The notes beneath the pieces were generated by a model. That model was given only the letters and a program-made list of their open reading frames with translations, did no database searches and had not been told where the DNA came from. From Dromaius novaehollandiae (Eukaryota; Chordata; Aves; Casuariiformes; Dromaiidae): a DNA stretch of 64,000 nt. Made by a program: the position numbers and the translations under genes. Position 1 is the stretch's first letter; the number at the start of each line of letters is the position of its first letter. The DNA lies in assembly GCF_036370855.1 (NCBI RefSeq), contig NC_088132.1, positions 59,434,841-59,498,840 of the forward strand, read 5' to 3'. Positions 12,401-24,101 of the stretch are shown here, piece after piece.

Positions 12401-15400
12401 TTTCTAATAGGTTCCTTGCACCAGGAATGCTGACCTGTAGGTGTGCATCTTTATATTGACTCATGGAATACTTTGTAATCAAATCCAGTATGTAACTTCA
12501 TCTGTGCTTAAATTCATTACCTTCCGTTCTCCCAAGAGAAAATTCTGAAAGATAGATTTACAAAGTTTAATTTCTTTTGAATTTAGAAAAACTGTAGGTT
12601 TCAGCATTCAAGTTGACAATGGTTTCTGAAAAAATTGTCATGAATGCATGCTACTCATGGAAACCTATGGTATTCTGTTTTGCAAATGTTTTCATAAATA
12701 AATGTCTCTGTGGAAAAATGTTTCTTGTTTCCTACCTGTCATTCCTTACTCATATTGTGAAGATGAAACTCTTGCACTCTTACAGGTCATTATAAAGTAC
12801 TGTGCTATCCAGGATTATGACATAGCAGTTTGACATCTGTAAACTGTTTTCCTTTTTCCTAGTTGGAGCCATCAAATGATTTCGGTTCGTGAGGCCAAAG
12901 CTATTCCAAGACCTGATGGTATTGAGTGGAGAAACAAATTTATTTGTGTGGAAGGTAAAATGTAAAGCTGCATTATCATTTTTAACTGTTAAGACCTTAA
13001 ATACCTAAATCTGTCACTTGGACTTTACCTCAGTCATATTTTAATAATGCATACATGTGACATTTTAGTAGAAAACAGTGTTACCAATGTAGATTGTTTT
13101 GTAGTTATGTAACAGTCTCTCTACAAAAATTTGAGAAGGAAGCTTTAAGTTCTGTAGTGTTTAAAAATAGTTCTCCTGACCTTTTCTTCAAGAGGACTTA
13201 TTGCCCTGTTACTTTTGGAACAGGGATCAGGACTTTGAGAAGGAGTGGCCCTTATGACAGTAATGTGTGTATTGCTGTTCTATAAAAATAGTCTTCAGTT
13301 TTGCCAAGTTTGAGCTTCTGCGAAAACACAGTGGGCACATCATCAGATTCCTCTCTAAGAATATTCTTTGTTCTAGTAATGCTCTGACATCTCAAGTTCT
13401 AACAGTGACCGATTGTGCGTATGTTGATTCCTTTGTGGCTACTATTTTTGACTGGCTTTTGACTGTGGAATGTCTCCACTGTAACTGTATGAAGTTCTCC
13501 AGAACTGGAGGGGTAAACCCAGGCTTCCTTTTGGAGCTGCAGCTCTCAGACATCTTAGCTCAGGTGTAGTCAGGCACTGGCACTATCTATGGAACCTGTT
13601 TTGTGTCCTCTTGAGGTCTTAGAGCTGCCACAGGGAGACTCCAGGGAGAAGGAAAATGAACAGTTTGCATGCATAGGAGATGAAGCTTGGACCAGGGAAA
13701 GAAAAAATAATAAATTAAGAGCAGGATTATGATATTAGCAGGGAGAATGGAGAGGAAAAAAGAATCAGGAAGGGGACTGGGAGCTGCAGTGTAAACCAGA
13801 AACAGTTAACACAAGCAAATAAGAAAGGGAAGTGAGAATCGGAAGACAGCAAGTGAAGGGAAATTGGTTGGACGAGAGATCATGAATAAGGACCCAAGGT
13901 GGAGTAGGAGCAGAGTTGGATCCAGTGGCTTAGGACACTGGGGTGAGGAGGAAAGGTCTGAAATGAGGAGGGAGGGTGCCTGGGCCCTGGGTTTCAATGG
14001 GAGACTCAATTAGGATCAGGAGATTGAGTAAAGTTTTAGGATAAATGAGGAATGGAATTTTGAGAGGAGCCAAATGAAATGGAAAGAATTGTTAGAGACT
14101 GGGAAAATTTAGAGGGGAATAAGGCAGAAGTCCAGTGGTTAGACGTAAACATTCCTCAGAGGTCTTGCGGGGGGGGGGGGGGGGGTGCGCGCACGCGATT
14201 ACCTCTATTAGTGCTGCGCTTTGCAGAGAATAATTACCTACTGGTGAAGTTAGTTGTTCTGTGGAGTAGAGCTATCCAACTTAGCTGTAACCATATGGGT
14301 GAGGGTGCGAAGCCACATGGTACAATTTCTGTTCTTTGTCTTCTGGAAGAAATCGACTACCAGTCATAGGGAAAAGTACACTGAAAGCTGTTTAAAAAGA
14401 TTGAGATGGCAAAGTCAAGCATGCAGAGTTAAGAAATGTGAGAATTAAAGAGTATCTGCACAGCTGAAATGAATTGGGATAGTGTAGTGCAGATATTGCC
14501 AAGGCATTGCCATTCTGAATGTGGGAGGTGGGAATGCTCTGCAGCTGTGTCTGCTGTTCTCAAGTGCTGCTGAGCCGGGGTGGTGCGCGGGGCTGTCTCA
14601 GGCTCGCTCACTCTCCTGGACATCAGAAAGTACCTGAATAGTTGGTGTTTTCTTCCATTTGGTTGGAAAATAGAATCTCAGCACAGAAATTGGGCATTTT
14701 AGAATTTGTATTAAATGTGCTTGATTACGTATAGCTTTTTCTTAAGAGTGCATTTTGCATTTGAACTATTGAAGAAGCAAATATCTATAGCTGGTGCATC
14801 TGATTCCTTTTTGTTACCAAGTGCTTCAAGACTTTATTAGTGAGCTTAATCCTCACATATCAAGTTTTTATTAATAATTTTGAAGGAAAAATTAGATTTC
14901 TTACTTCAACTCAGAGTAGGTTCCATATCTGTAACACCTGTTAAAGTGAACTAGTTTAACAGAAAATAAGTAGTTAAACTTCTCTGTACTGTGAGGAGGA
15001 GAAGCTTTTAAAAGCTAGATAAACGGCTTGACGTATTCTAGTTTCCAAGTCTTTGTCAGATTTTCCATTTAGTGGACTAAAATCTCAGTAACTGTTATTA
15101 CTTGTTGCATATTATTTTTTAAAAATGTATTTTTTAAAATATATCATAGATTGTAGAAATCTGCCTGCAAGTTGCCATAATTCTACATGTAGCACTGTAT
15201 TTAAGCTTTTTAAAAGAAAAAGTTGTGTTCTGTTTTAATTTCTTTTAATGTACCTTAATACTGATTCTTACTTGCATTTCTGCAGTTTGAAGAATGAATG
15301 TAGTATGGGTGCTTTTCTCAGTTACTTTAAGATACGGCAAGCTACCGCCATTAATGGCAATACCAAGAACATTGTTTTTAGTGAACATTTGGGAACATTC

Positions 15401-17667
15401 CTTGTCAGAAGCTCTAAAATGCTAGTGACTATTCTGGTCTAGTTTAACTCTTGTCTATATCAAATAATATCATATATTCTCCTTTTGAAAAAGATATAGT
15501 TTGGAAAAACTAGGAACTTGGCAGTTCTGTAAGACCATTAATTGACAGTCATTTAGGGAAAACTGTCTATGCTGTGCCTGATTCATGCCTGTATTTATAA
15601 ATCTTTCGGCTCCAGGAGCATTTAATCCACATGTTAAATTCCTTTCTAAAAATAATTCTTCAGAGCTTCTTTTGCTGCAGTTTTGAAGTTTTATGGTTTC
15701 TTGGTTTTTTTTGTTGGGGAAGGTGATCCCCTTCCCTCCAGTATCACAATGTTGAAGTTGTTTCATTTTTCTTTTAATTCTGTGTGACCAAAATAATTCA
15801 CAACGGATTCTCACTGTCCTGATCCTTAGAAAATGTTAGTGGTGTAAATAGTTGCTGATTGCTAAATTATTCTTGCTGTGTTCCAGGGAATGAACTTGTC
15901 TTTTAACAGTTGGTAAATATGCAAGAAGACTAAAGGGAAGATGTGAGTCAGCTTTTGTGGCTAGGAGTGCCTTGCCCACCCCCCCACCCCCCCCCCCCCC
16001 GTCAGTTTTAGAAGACTGTACAGCTTTGCTCTTGTTACTTTTAAAAAGTATTTCTTTCGTACAACATTAAATACATAAACATCCTACCATTAAAGAAACA
16101 GTCAGCATCAAATATAAGAAATGTAGAAGAAATGCTCTACTGCTTCACGTGGTAAGGGATATGGAATTCTTAGTAGCAGTAAGTCACTGTATCAAATTAT
16201 GTGACTAGATTTAGAGGGCTAGATACTTTTTTATTATTATTATTTGATTGCCAGTATTCTGCTCTGATAGGATGCTCCAATGTACGATGCCTTCTAGAGT
16301 AAAATCTACCTGTAAACATCCATTAAAATACTTCGTAGGTAGTTTGAAGAAAAACCTTCTAGGAATATGCTAAATGCAACATTTATTGCTTGGAACAATC
16401 TCCTTGATTGAGAGTTTAAATAGCTTTCAGTATTAAGAGCTCAATGCCATGGAATGTTTTCCAGATTTGAAGTCCCAGTCTCCGTAATGTCAGAATCCCT
16501 TCTGATGTGTGCTTGATGTGTTATTTCACTCTATATGTCTCTATCGAAATAAAAGCAATTCATAACCAACTAAATGTGTTACCTGATTTAGCAAAGACTT
16601 CCGTCGTTCCTTGGCCCTTAAGGAGTTTCATGCATTCTGCCAGTGTGAAATATGCCACATGTTATTTAAGCATTTCTCTGGTAAGGCAAGAAAAAACTGT
16701 ATTAAGTCTGCTTGCAGTGCATTGTAAAGAATTATGATGCAAATACTATTCATTAGTATCTGTTTGTTTACTGTAATGTAGGCAACCATATCAGTAGCAA
16801 GGAGTACTTTTAAATCTGTCAATAAAAAAAAAAAAATCCCAACTACTGATTATGCTGGCAAGAAACCAGTAAGCATCACATAAATTTTTAGTCTATTGGA
16901 AACAGAAGAGGAAAGCCTCAAATCGTCAACTTATGAATAGATAACATAGAATAGATTTTAACTAATAAAATATATTTTTATGACTAGTTAGTAGTTTTTA
17001 CATAAAAAGTTGTAAATATTTTACTGTACTTCATGTATTTCACTGAAAAGCTATTGAATGACATGAATCTAAAGTGGACAGTTCCAGGAGGGGATATGTG
17101 CAGTAAGTTTCAAAGTGTTTTAATATGCCAAATCATATTCTAATAGGTCATCTCAAACTATTAAGCAGTCATAAGTAATTACAGATGCATGAATTCAGCA
17201 CAGCCATAGCATACTTTGGAAATAGTCTGATTTTATTGTGAATTACTTATTGCTCCAATATTAGAGTGTCTGCGGGTTTGGGGGGAGGAATGAATAGTAT
17301 GTATACATAGAGATGCAGAAGCAAAGTGGACTCAGCTACTAAAAACCTTCTTGGGATGTAATGGTATGTTGTCTCCTCTGCTTTTTTTGCCTGATTACTT
17401 GCTTAGTGAAGACAGCTTAACGCTCGTGTTCTTAACACTTTTAATGTTTGTGTTTGATCTTGCAGAGCCTTTTGATGGGACAAACACCGCCAGAGCTGTA
17501 CATGAAAAACAGAAGTTTGACATTATCAAAGACGAATTTATGAAGGTAAAAATTGCATCCAATTTAATTTTTCCAGGCACTTTGGTCTTCAAGATATTTG
17601 TGCAAATGGTGGTCAGTGAACCTGCCTGTTTCTGATGTTATGATTGCTTTTATATTTTGTTTTTTAT

Positions 17668-17702
<35 letters not shown>

Positions 17703-19078
17703 AACTTATTCTGAAAAATTTGGGAGGGAAATCATGTAAAAGTATTTATTAATGGCATACAGACATTAAGGATCTGGCTTAAGTTGAAATGGGTGCCTAA
17801 AATAGTAAACCTTGTCTTAGAATTATAAATTTTACACCTGAAAATATTTTAATGATAGCTGATAGCTTTAGAATCACAACTTTATCTGCATTCATTATTT
17901 CAAAACTGTATATGTATGTCTATCCCATAATTTGTTGGAAACATTCCTATTTCTGGCAAAAAGAAGGAAATGAATGCCAGATATTTGCAATAAAATAAGT
18001 ATTTTAAGGTGTTGTCTTTATATAGTCAGAAAAGGGTGACTTTTTGCTTTGCAATTCTGTTCAGAAAAGTCAGTTACCTTGTATTTAGTTATTTAAGCGT
18101 ATAAAATACTGAACTGTTCACACTACTTTACACAAAATATTTGATTTTGTGAATTTGTTACAGCAGTGGTTTACAAAGTAGTTTGGGCTCACACATTGTG
18201 AAATCAGTGTGAACTTTCTTTTCAGAGTTCTCAATTTAAAATGGTTTTAAAGCTGTGTGGCTTTCTGAAAAAATGTCCTAGCGGTGGTTTGGTTCAAAAT
18301 ATCTGGAAACCTGTGTACTAGAATGTTATGGCCATGAAAACACTTCCTCCTTATTCGGAACCATAAGAAATGACAGTTGCTTAAAAGAAGTACTTGTGAA
18401 TGTGTCTGCCCCCCCCTCTTTTTTTTTTTTTTAAACCCTAAGGAATCTTTGTCTCATTGCCATTGAGAGATTATTTTCCCTGAGGGGATTTTATTACACA
18501 TTGTAGTTAAAATGGGCTCTGCATAAAGACAGGAGGTTCAGTGCAATTATTTGCAGGTTCATGGCCTAACAGATATGACAGTTGTCCTCGATTCCAGGAC
18601 AGAATACAGAAAAAAGTGGGAATAACCTATTTTAAAGACATAAGCTCAGGAAATGTCAGAGGATAACTTCTTATGTCGGGCACTTTCACATGTGTGAATT
18701 TGAGACAATCATTTTTCAGTCAGAATATCAGTGTAATGTTTAAAGAATGTTAACATCAGTCTCCACAAATCCTCTGCCTTCTTGAAAGGATATACATTTC
18801 TCAACAGTTCATTCCATTTTGTGCATCTTTGGATTCTTCTTTCCTAGGAAAGAAATCTCTTTTCAAGCGGGAAAAAGTACCAACTTTTGTTTGTTTTGTT
18901 TTGTTTTTGGTGGCTCTGTGGGGCTTAATGCTTACAATGGTATTTAAACATTAATGGGAAAGAAGATGATTTAGCCTTTTAAAACCTTCTACTTTTTTCC
19001 CAGTCTTGGCAGATATTACGAGACAAGAAAGACTTGAACTGTGTATTACCTTTAAGAACAACAATACAGAAAAGATAA
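435..19078 (+). CDS. TENT2: TENT2 (PAPD4/GLD2), C-terminal part, five exons
   Basis: Cytoplasmic non-canonical poly(A) polymerase that extends poly(A) tails of selected mRNAs and monoadenylates some microRNAs; GLD2-type enzymes work with RNA-binding partners such as CPEB. Coding exons read 435-478, 6915-7051, 12863-12954, 17466-17545 and 19004-19078. Each has AG/GT borders and phases join without a stop, giving 141 C-terminal residues. The PAP-associated domain is visible (LGDLLIGFFKYYATEF), followed by a conserved block (ISVREAKAIPRPDGIEWRN), then EEPFDGTNTARAVHEKQKF, which resembles the nucleotide-recognition region. The end reads LPLRTTIQKR-stop, matching the style of the mammalian C-terminus (recalled human length 484 residues). 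The catalytic nucleotidyltransferase domain with its aspartates lies left of the window, so activity cannot be judged here. No frameshift or premature stop is seen. Identity rests on recognition of the human protein. CMYA5 follows on the same strand, as in human. Confidence 0.95.
4047..4190 (-). repeat. Probable MIR-like SINE relic
   Basis: The + strand reads like an eroded reverse-complement MIR/CORE-SINE: TTTGTTTTACAATAGGTGAA, then a GGGGAGAGGCTAATAAGG-type segment, then GGCAAAGCAGAAAAATGAGC and CCCAGATTTCCTGTGG. This is the order of the familiar 'TTTTACAGATGGGGAAACTGAGG ... AGAGCTGGGA' pattern. Recognition is from recalled consensus only, and divergence is high. Confidence 0.45.
5698..5830 (-). 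repeat. Probable MIR-like SINE relic
   Basis: TTTTACAGCTGGAAACATGG is followed about 50 bases later by TTGTTCAAGGTCACAGAAAA and then GAGTCCCAAACTTTC. This is the same element order as an antisense MIR core (compare the usual 'GCCCAAGGTCACACAG'). Confidence 0.45.
6915..7051 (+). CDS. TENT2: TENT2 exon, PAP-associated domain
   Basis: The acceptor is ACAG at 6911-6914 and the donor GTAAGT starts at 7052. The exon encodes DSFDPTMQLHLVHQAP and continues to the PAP-associated signature LGDLLIGFFKYYATEF. This part packs against the catalytic domain in GLD2-family enzymes. The exon ends with two bases of the next Asp codon. Confidence 0.95.
8898..8911. repeat. C14 homopolymer
   Basis: Fourteen C followed by A8 and a second C-rich run in a TENT2 intron. 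Confidence 0.9.
10150..10310 (+). repeat. Probable MIR-like SINE relic
   Basis: GGCCTTAAACAAGTTTATCT, then a CTTGTGCTGTGTTTTCACC segment, then TTTAGACTGTAAGCTCTTTC and GCACAGTGCCCATCCCAC. These follow the order of a sense MIR or related ancient SINE ('TAGACTGTAAGCTC ... CAGTGCC'). Confidence 0.45.
12863..12954 (+). CDS. TENT2: TENT2 exon (ISVREAKAIPRPDGIEW block)
   Basis: The acceptor follows a pyrimidine tract ending CTAG at 12862 and the donor GTAAAA starts at 12955. The peptide WSHQMISVREAKAIPRPDG and the following residues are nearly identical to the mammalian enzyme. The exon ends with one base of a Glu codon. Confidence 0.95.
14169..14198. repeat. G17 homopolymer plus alternating purine-pyrimidine tract
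   Basis: Seventeen G followed directly by TGCGCGCACGCG. The alternating part has Z-DNA-forming character and the G run has G-quadruplex potential. Exact run length is uncertain in any assembly. Confidence 0.9.
15975..16000. repeat. C-rich low-complexity run
   Basis: C runs interrupted by single A residues, then C14, in the TENT2 intron. Confidence 0.9.
17466..17545 (+). CDS. TENT2: TENT2 exon (EPFDGTNTARAV block)
   Basis: The acceptor is TGCAG at 17461-17465 and the donor GTAAAA starts at 17546. It encodes EPFDGTNTARAVHEKQKFD and the following helix, ending in phase 0. The N-T-A-R element is the conserved nucleotide-recognition-like motif of this family. Confidence 0.95.
17546..19003 (+). 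other. TENT2 last intron
   Basis: Intron of 1.46 kb between phase-0 exons, with a TG microsatellite near its start and a C/T-rich run near 18410-18432. Nothing coding is seen. Confidence 0.75.
17671..17699. repeat. (TG)n microsatellite
   Basis: Fourteen and a half uninterrupted TG dinucleotides in the last TENT2 intron. Confidence 0.95.
19004..19078 (+). CDS. TENT2: TENT2 terminal coding exon with stop
   Basis: The acceptor is a pyrimidine tract ending CCCAG at 19003. Twenty-four codons read SWQILRDKKDLNCVLPLRTT then IQKR and TAA at 19076-19078. Position and style match the human C-terminus, with substitutions expected for a distant orthologue. Confidence 0.93.
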   Translation, partial: SWQILRDKKDLNCVLPLRTTIQKR

Positions 19079-20130
19079 CCGACTTCTTTCATTTCCTCCT
19101 TATTGGATCCTGCTGAAATAAAGAACAGTATCAAAATCAAGATGCAGTTACCCCATGGTTTTTTTATGACGTGTTTTTCTCTTTAAACTTTTGTTAAGGA
19201 AATCTTTATAAGAAAGATTGCATATTTTATTATTGACATTTGTTAATACAGCTGTTCATTCAAAGATACGTTTTCTGAAAATGCTTACATTGTTGACTTC
19301 TAGAAGAGACCGTTGTGACTCAAAAAGCAGCCCACAGGAATAAATCCATTTTAAGGAAAATATTGGAATATATTGACTAGTTGTTTCCATAATCTGTGTA
19401 ATCAGTAATTCAGACACATTTAACCATGAAATAAAGGAATTCAGAGCTAAACAATGTGCGAGTCTGACTGTATCCTTAAGGCATTGCACACAATACACAC
19501 TTTAGTGAACAGACAGCCTGTGCTTTACATCTGCTTAACGCAGTATGCACTTTTGCTCAACTTGGCACCTTCCAATTTTATTTCCCTTTTACATGGAACA
19601 ACAAGCAACAGTTTATGAAAATTAAACTAGATTATATTTGGTAGTGTTCTGGATACCAGGAACTGTAATCTAAACTGGAATTTTCAAGCAGCAGATCTAC
19701 TACAAAGAAGTTGAAATAAAAAATGACAAATCAATATATGTAAATACTTCGTATTCACACAGAGTTGTCCAGATAACTTTTAGTGCTTCCTTTTACATAT
19801 TTGAAATAGTAATGTCTGCAAACAAACACTCCCCCCCGCTACAATAAGCCGGGCTTTTGTTTTAATTTTGTGTAAATATTTGTAAATTGGTCAGCTACTG
19901 TAAATTAAATTTAAATAATCTTGAGAATTTTAGCTTTTCCAAAAAAAGTTGTGAAACTTCTTTTAGACCTGCTGTAGCACAGTTTGTGCCTCTCATGTAT
20001 TTGTTATTGAAGACCAATTCATTGTTAAAACTGTACTTATCATTGATGTCAAATTCATATTTTCATTTTTTTAAGTTTAATATTTTGTATGGTGTCCAGT
20101 GGAATAAAGTTTATATGGAAAATACAGCTC
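19079..20130 (+). other. TENT2: Probable TENT2 3' UTR (shortest well-supported form)
   Basis: AT-rich sequence after the TENT2 stop. It holds candidate post-transcriptional sites: two exact UGUANAUA Pumilio elements (TGTAAATA at 19739-19746 and 19871-19878), a cytoplasmic-polyadenylation-type TTTTTAT at 19161-19167, and AATAAA hexamers at 19715 and 20103. The hexamer at 20103 is followed by T-rich and GT-rich sequence (about 20128-20160), so cleavage near 20120-20130 is the best guess. Further hexamers at 20946, 21631, 22585 and 23385, and another Pumilio-type match (TGTATATA, 20584-20591), would allow longer isoforms. Confidence 0.6.
20103..20108 (+). terminator. Candidate poly(A) signal of TENT2
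   Basis: Canonical AATAAA followed about 25-55 bases later by a T-rich then TG-containing stretch, the usual downstream element arrangement. It lies 1.03 kb past the stop codon. An earlier AATAAA at 19715 has a poorer downstream element. Confidence 0.5.
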
Positions 20131-23100
20131 TTTTTTTCTAGCTTGATGTTACTTTGTATTGGATATTTTAAATATTTGCTATTTCCTATAACTGTGTAGA
20201 AAAGGAAATGCTACGTATAAGTCAAGGTCCTTGTTAAAACTCAAACTTCTGTATGGCTGTTTTGCACTGCACCTGAGTACAGGTAGACGTTTCATCCACT
20301 GCTCTTTCTAATGAAATTCTGAAAGCCCTTATAACAATGTAAAATAACAAGCAATGTTTTTTCTTGTGCAGATTTTAAGTTTTAATTTTTTTCAAATTTT
20401 TGAATTTAAAGTTTAGAAACTGTAAACTTTTTGCCTACTGTGAGGTTACTTAGCACTCGCACTTGATTGTGATCTAGTCTATCTAGTATTCTGGCTTGCT
20501 TTTGGAAAACAGCTTCCTTCTACACTTTAAACAGTCGTCTTGGTTTTATCGGACTCTGGCAATTCACAAAAATGTTCTCATTCTGTATATATGTTCCCCC
20601 CTCTACCCACCCCTCTTAGTAAGGTGGTAGTCTTGGTCTCAATGAAACATTCACTTTATAAATGACCTGTTTTATGTAAAATGTAACCAAAGTTTTTAGT
20701 ACAGAATGATGCCTGGCTTCTAACATGCTCTGCAAGCCCTAGATGGATTTTTATAATATGCTCTCTTTAAAAGGTGGTGGCTCTTTGTCTACAAAACGCT
20801 CTCTAAATAAGATAACTAGGCAGGGACATGCATATTCAAACTTGGAAAAACTGCATTTTGAGCAAGCCGGATGTGAGGTATGAAACTGTATATGTATGTG
20901 TATCCCACAAGACTTTGCATCTGAGAACTTCGCAGCAGAAAGAAAAATAAATGCCACCTAAGGAGTTAACATATCCCACACTTTAAATTATTGTGCTATG
21001 TTTGAAATTGCTTCTTAACATCTGTTTTAAAATAATTCTCTCATTTTCCTGTAACGTGATAAGTTGGCCTATAGACCCACCAACTTGGTGTTCCTTTTAA
21101 TACAAGCCAAGATCTGTAACTACAATGGCCTGTGCATTTAAAAAGAATCTTATTGCAATTTTGTTCTTAAATTCTTGTACTTTTGATAAGCTCTATAATC
21201 AGAAACATGAAGTGCAGATGGTGATTTTCCCAAATGTAGGGGGACAGGCGTGTTCATCATATCCTGTCTAAGGACAGAAAACCTCCTGGTAATTCACAGT
21301 GTGTTAGCTAAGCTGCAGGTACTATCCAATGACGAATGCAAGGTGATGTGTCTTGGTTTAGCTGAGTGGCCACCAGAGTACTGCCATATTCCTGAGACTT
21401 GTTACATAGTGGGCTGTAACTTTTGACAGAAAATATCAGATAGAATATCACAAAATGAATTGTTTTGGGATGGGGGTGGAGGTTCTACATAGGCTGAAGA
21501 TGTTGAAAGAAAATTTAATGATCTAGGTTTTTATCTACTCTGGGCAGGTAACCAGAGTGAGGAAATCCACTAATGGCTATCATAAAATCTTAGTGTTAAT
21601 GCAAAGTTTTCCCTTTCTCCTCAACTTCAAAATAAAAACCTTGGTGTACTCCATATAGAGACTTAGGAATAGTTTTCTGGAAGACCTTCTGTAAAAGCTC
21701 TGTTTTTTTCATGGCTGACCGAGGTCTCAGTGTCTGTGTAAGATGACAGCATCTCTGAGGCTTCTCACTGACTTGAAGAAAAATGCTTTAGTTCAGCTCT
21801 GTTATTTTTTAGGAGCAGCTTTGGCATCTGTTTCATGTGCTGTTTCTCACTTTATATGATGTCAGAACTTGCTAATGTCTCATATAGGATTTTAAGAACT
21901 CTCTTTTGTCCTCTAGCTGTGCTTTTAATAGAGGCCCAGATTTGTATGGGGGAACCAAATGACTTTGGGAGCAAGAGCATCCCATTTAATAACTGTAGTA
22001 CCAGAATTGGCATAGGCTGTGTATTGTGAAACCTAGTTTATCTTACCAATTTCTTGCTCTTAGTTCTCCTTAGATGTGTTTTGAACCAACTTGGGGAAAA
22101 AAATAGCATCAAATGAAGCATACATAATGTAGTCTGTATGTAAAGGTGTTTTGATGTTATGAGAGGTTGTTTTTAAGAAATCCTTTACAAAGAATTCAAT
22201 GTATAATGGTTTTGAGAAACTGAAGGCTAACATGGTGATTTGGAAGATATAGGGTGAAACGTTTATCCAGCAGCCATAGTAAATAGATAGAAGGGGAACT
22301 GTAGTTAAGTTAAAGTAGCCTTTGTGAAAAGCATTCTGGATGCCTGTTTAGAAGCGATGCTTTACTTGAACATAGGTTTCTGGACGCAATTCATGGTATA
22401 TTTGGTGTTAAATTAAGTCTATCAGAGAATGTCACTCTTGATCCAATGGGCTGTTCTTCTTGCTTTGGGGATCTCATGTATATTCTGTAGAGTTCTTGTT
22501 TTCACTAGGAATCCTGTTGATCTGTTAATCCTTGTATGTACCGATATGCATCTTCCACTCTTACAAGCATCATATTTTCTGTATAATAAATGTAAGAAGA
22601 GCATGAAAGAGCATGCTATTTTGGTCTACTTACAAGACAAATTAAGTTGTGAGAAATACACCAGCTCTGAAAATAACTTGAATGCATCCTGGTAAAAGGG
22701 TTGTCACCTTCCTCTTGTGTTGAAGATTGAATCAAAACTTGTGTCATGTACATATTCTTCCTCTTTAAGCATTTCTGCAAGACTGCACTACTGTTGTCTT
22801 CCATATGTAAGGAATACCTTAAATGCAAAATCTCCATTGTGCTGTGTTCCCTGTCGCTGTGCTCATGATAAAATCTGGAGTTTAATTTTAGTATCCATTT
22901 CTAGCACACTTGTTTAAGAAATTATGTTTTGGTGTAGAGTACGCCTTGTAAATTGTGTGCTATAGGCCCCAGTGGGTAGGTTGGGGAAAAATGTTTTCTT
23001 TCTGTACATGCTGTTTAGGAAATATTTTACAACATGTAAATTTGTCAGTAGAATTTTAATTTTGCATTGCAGGGAAAGCTTGTGCTTGGAAATAACAGCT

Positions 23101-23640
23101 CGGGTATTTCCGTTCTTAGAATTCCAGGATGGGTTTGCTGATTGACTTACAATCAGCCATTTATTTGAAGATCCAAAAGAGGAAAAATGGGAATAGGGTT
23201 ATACTGTGTATACAATATTTTATACCTGAAAACATTTGGAAGTTCTTTATTTATAATCTGAGTCTGTGTCTGTTATTTAAAAATAAAAAATAAAAAGGGG
23301 GGGGGATTTCTTTGGTTAGTACAGTTTGGAAATGTTTCCATTTCATCTGTGAAAAGCACTGAATTTTGTATGAAAATGGAGAACAATAAAGGACAAAGGT
23401 GACTTATTGTCAACTCTGGATAGTGATATTGTTTGTCTTTGCTTCCAATTAATATTGTTTCCAGCCCGTTGGAAGGGGAGGAGGGGAAATTCAAAATGCC
23501 CTGTGAATTAATGCCTCAGCAAATTTAGGAGTTCAGATACATTCCCTGCATGTCATTAAAAATTACAGTGCATCTGATAGCTCTTACACTGCTGTATGAA
23601 TTATTAAACGTGTGTGCTGGGCTCATCCGCCAGCACCTGT
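20131..23640. other. TENT2-CMYA5 intergenic region
   Basis: AT-rich sequence that may partly be alternative long TENT2 3' UTR (AATAAA at 20946, 21631, 22585 and 23385). Small open frames (60-90 codons) resemble no known protein. A MEF2-type site lies at 23247-23256. Confidence 0.6.
23247..23256. promoter_or_regulatory. MEF2-type site upstream of CMYA5
   Basis: TTATTTATAA matches the MEF2 consensus YTAWWWWTAR exactly and lies about 0.76 kb upstream of the presumed CMYA5 start. CMYA5 is a reported MEF2A target in mammals. The local sequence is AT-rich, so a chance match is quite possible. Confidence 0.3.
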
Positions 23641-23976
23641 ACCTGACCTTTCTAAGCAGCCGAAGCCGCCTGGATCCCCGCGTGGGCTCGGGGCTGCAGC
23701 GTGCTTTCGAGCGTACTACATCCACCTTTTTGTGGGGACGTGGGATAACCGCGTGTGTTGCAGCCCGAGCCCCTCGCAGCCGGTGGGGGCAGGTCCGCCG
23801 GGGCCGTGCTCCTTCGCTGCTGCAGGGCAGCTCCGCGGGTCGGTGAGCGGCGCGGGCGGCCCCGGGGGGCCCCTGGAGCGCTGGCCGTGGGCTCTGCCAC
23901 CCACGCGGGCACCCGGTTGGTGCTAGGACCCAGGGTCGTCGCAGCAGCGCCTCGGTGCTGTAACTTTGCCGCCTGC

Positions 23977-23984
23977 TATTTAAA
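23977..23984 (+). promoter_or_regulatory. CMYA5: TATA-like box of CMYA5
   Basis: TATTTAAA sits inside the otherwise GC-rich island, about 30 bases before a plausible start and 118 bases before the CMYA5 ATG. It also partly resembles a MEF2 site. Confidence 0.45.
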
Positions 23985-24101
23985 GCCTGCCCCGAGTCAG
24001 GAGGAGCGGGCGCTGCGGGGCATGACAGTTGCTTCAGGCAACCCTGGGGAGGACAGGGTCGGGGGTAAAGATCACCGGCGAGGGCCTGAGCTACGAGCGG
24101 C

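Larger units (their letters stand above)
7052..12862 (+). other. TENT2 intron
   Basis: Intron of 5.8 kb. It contains a T run near 8507-8520, a C14 run at 8898-8911 followed by A-rich and C-rich runs, and a probable MIR-like relic at 10150-10310. No further exon or gene is seen. Confidence 0.75.
12955..17465 (+). other. TENT2 intron
   Basis: Intron of 4.5 kb. It holds a purine-rich stretch (about 13620-14120), a G17 run with an adjoining alternating GC/AC tract (14169-14198) and a C-rich run (15975-16000). Open frames here look random. Confidence 0.75.
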
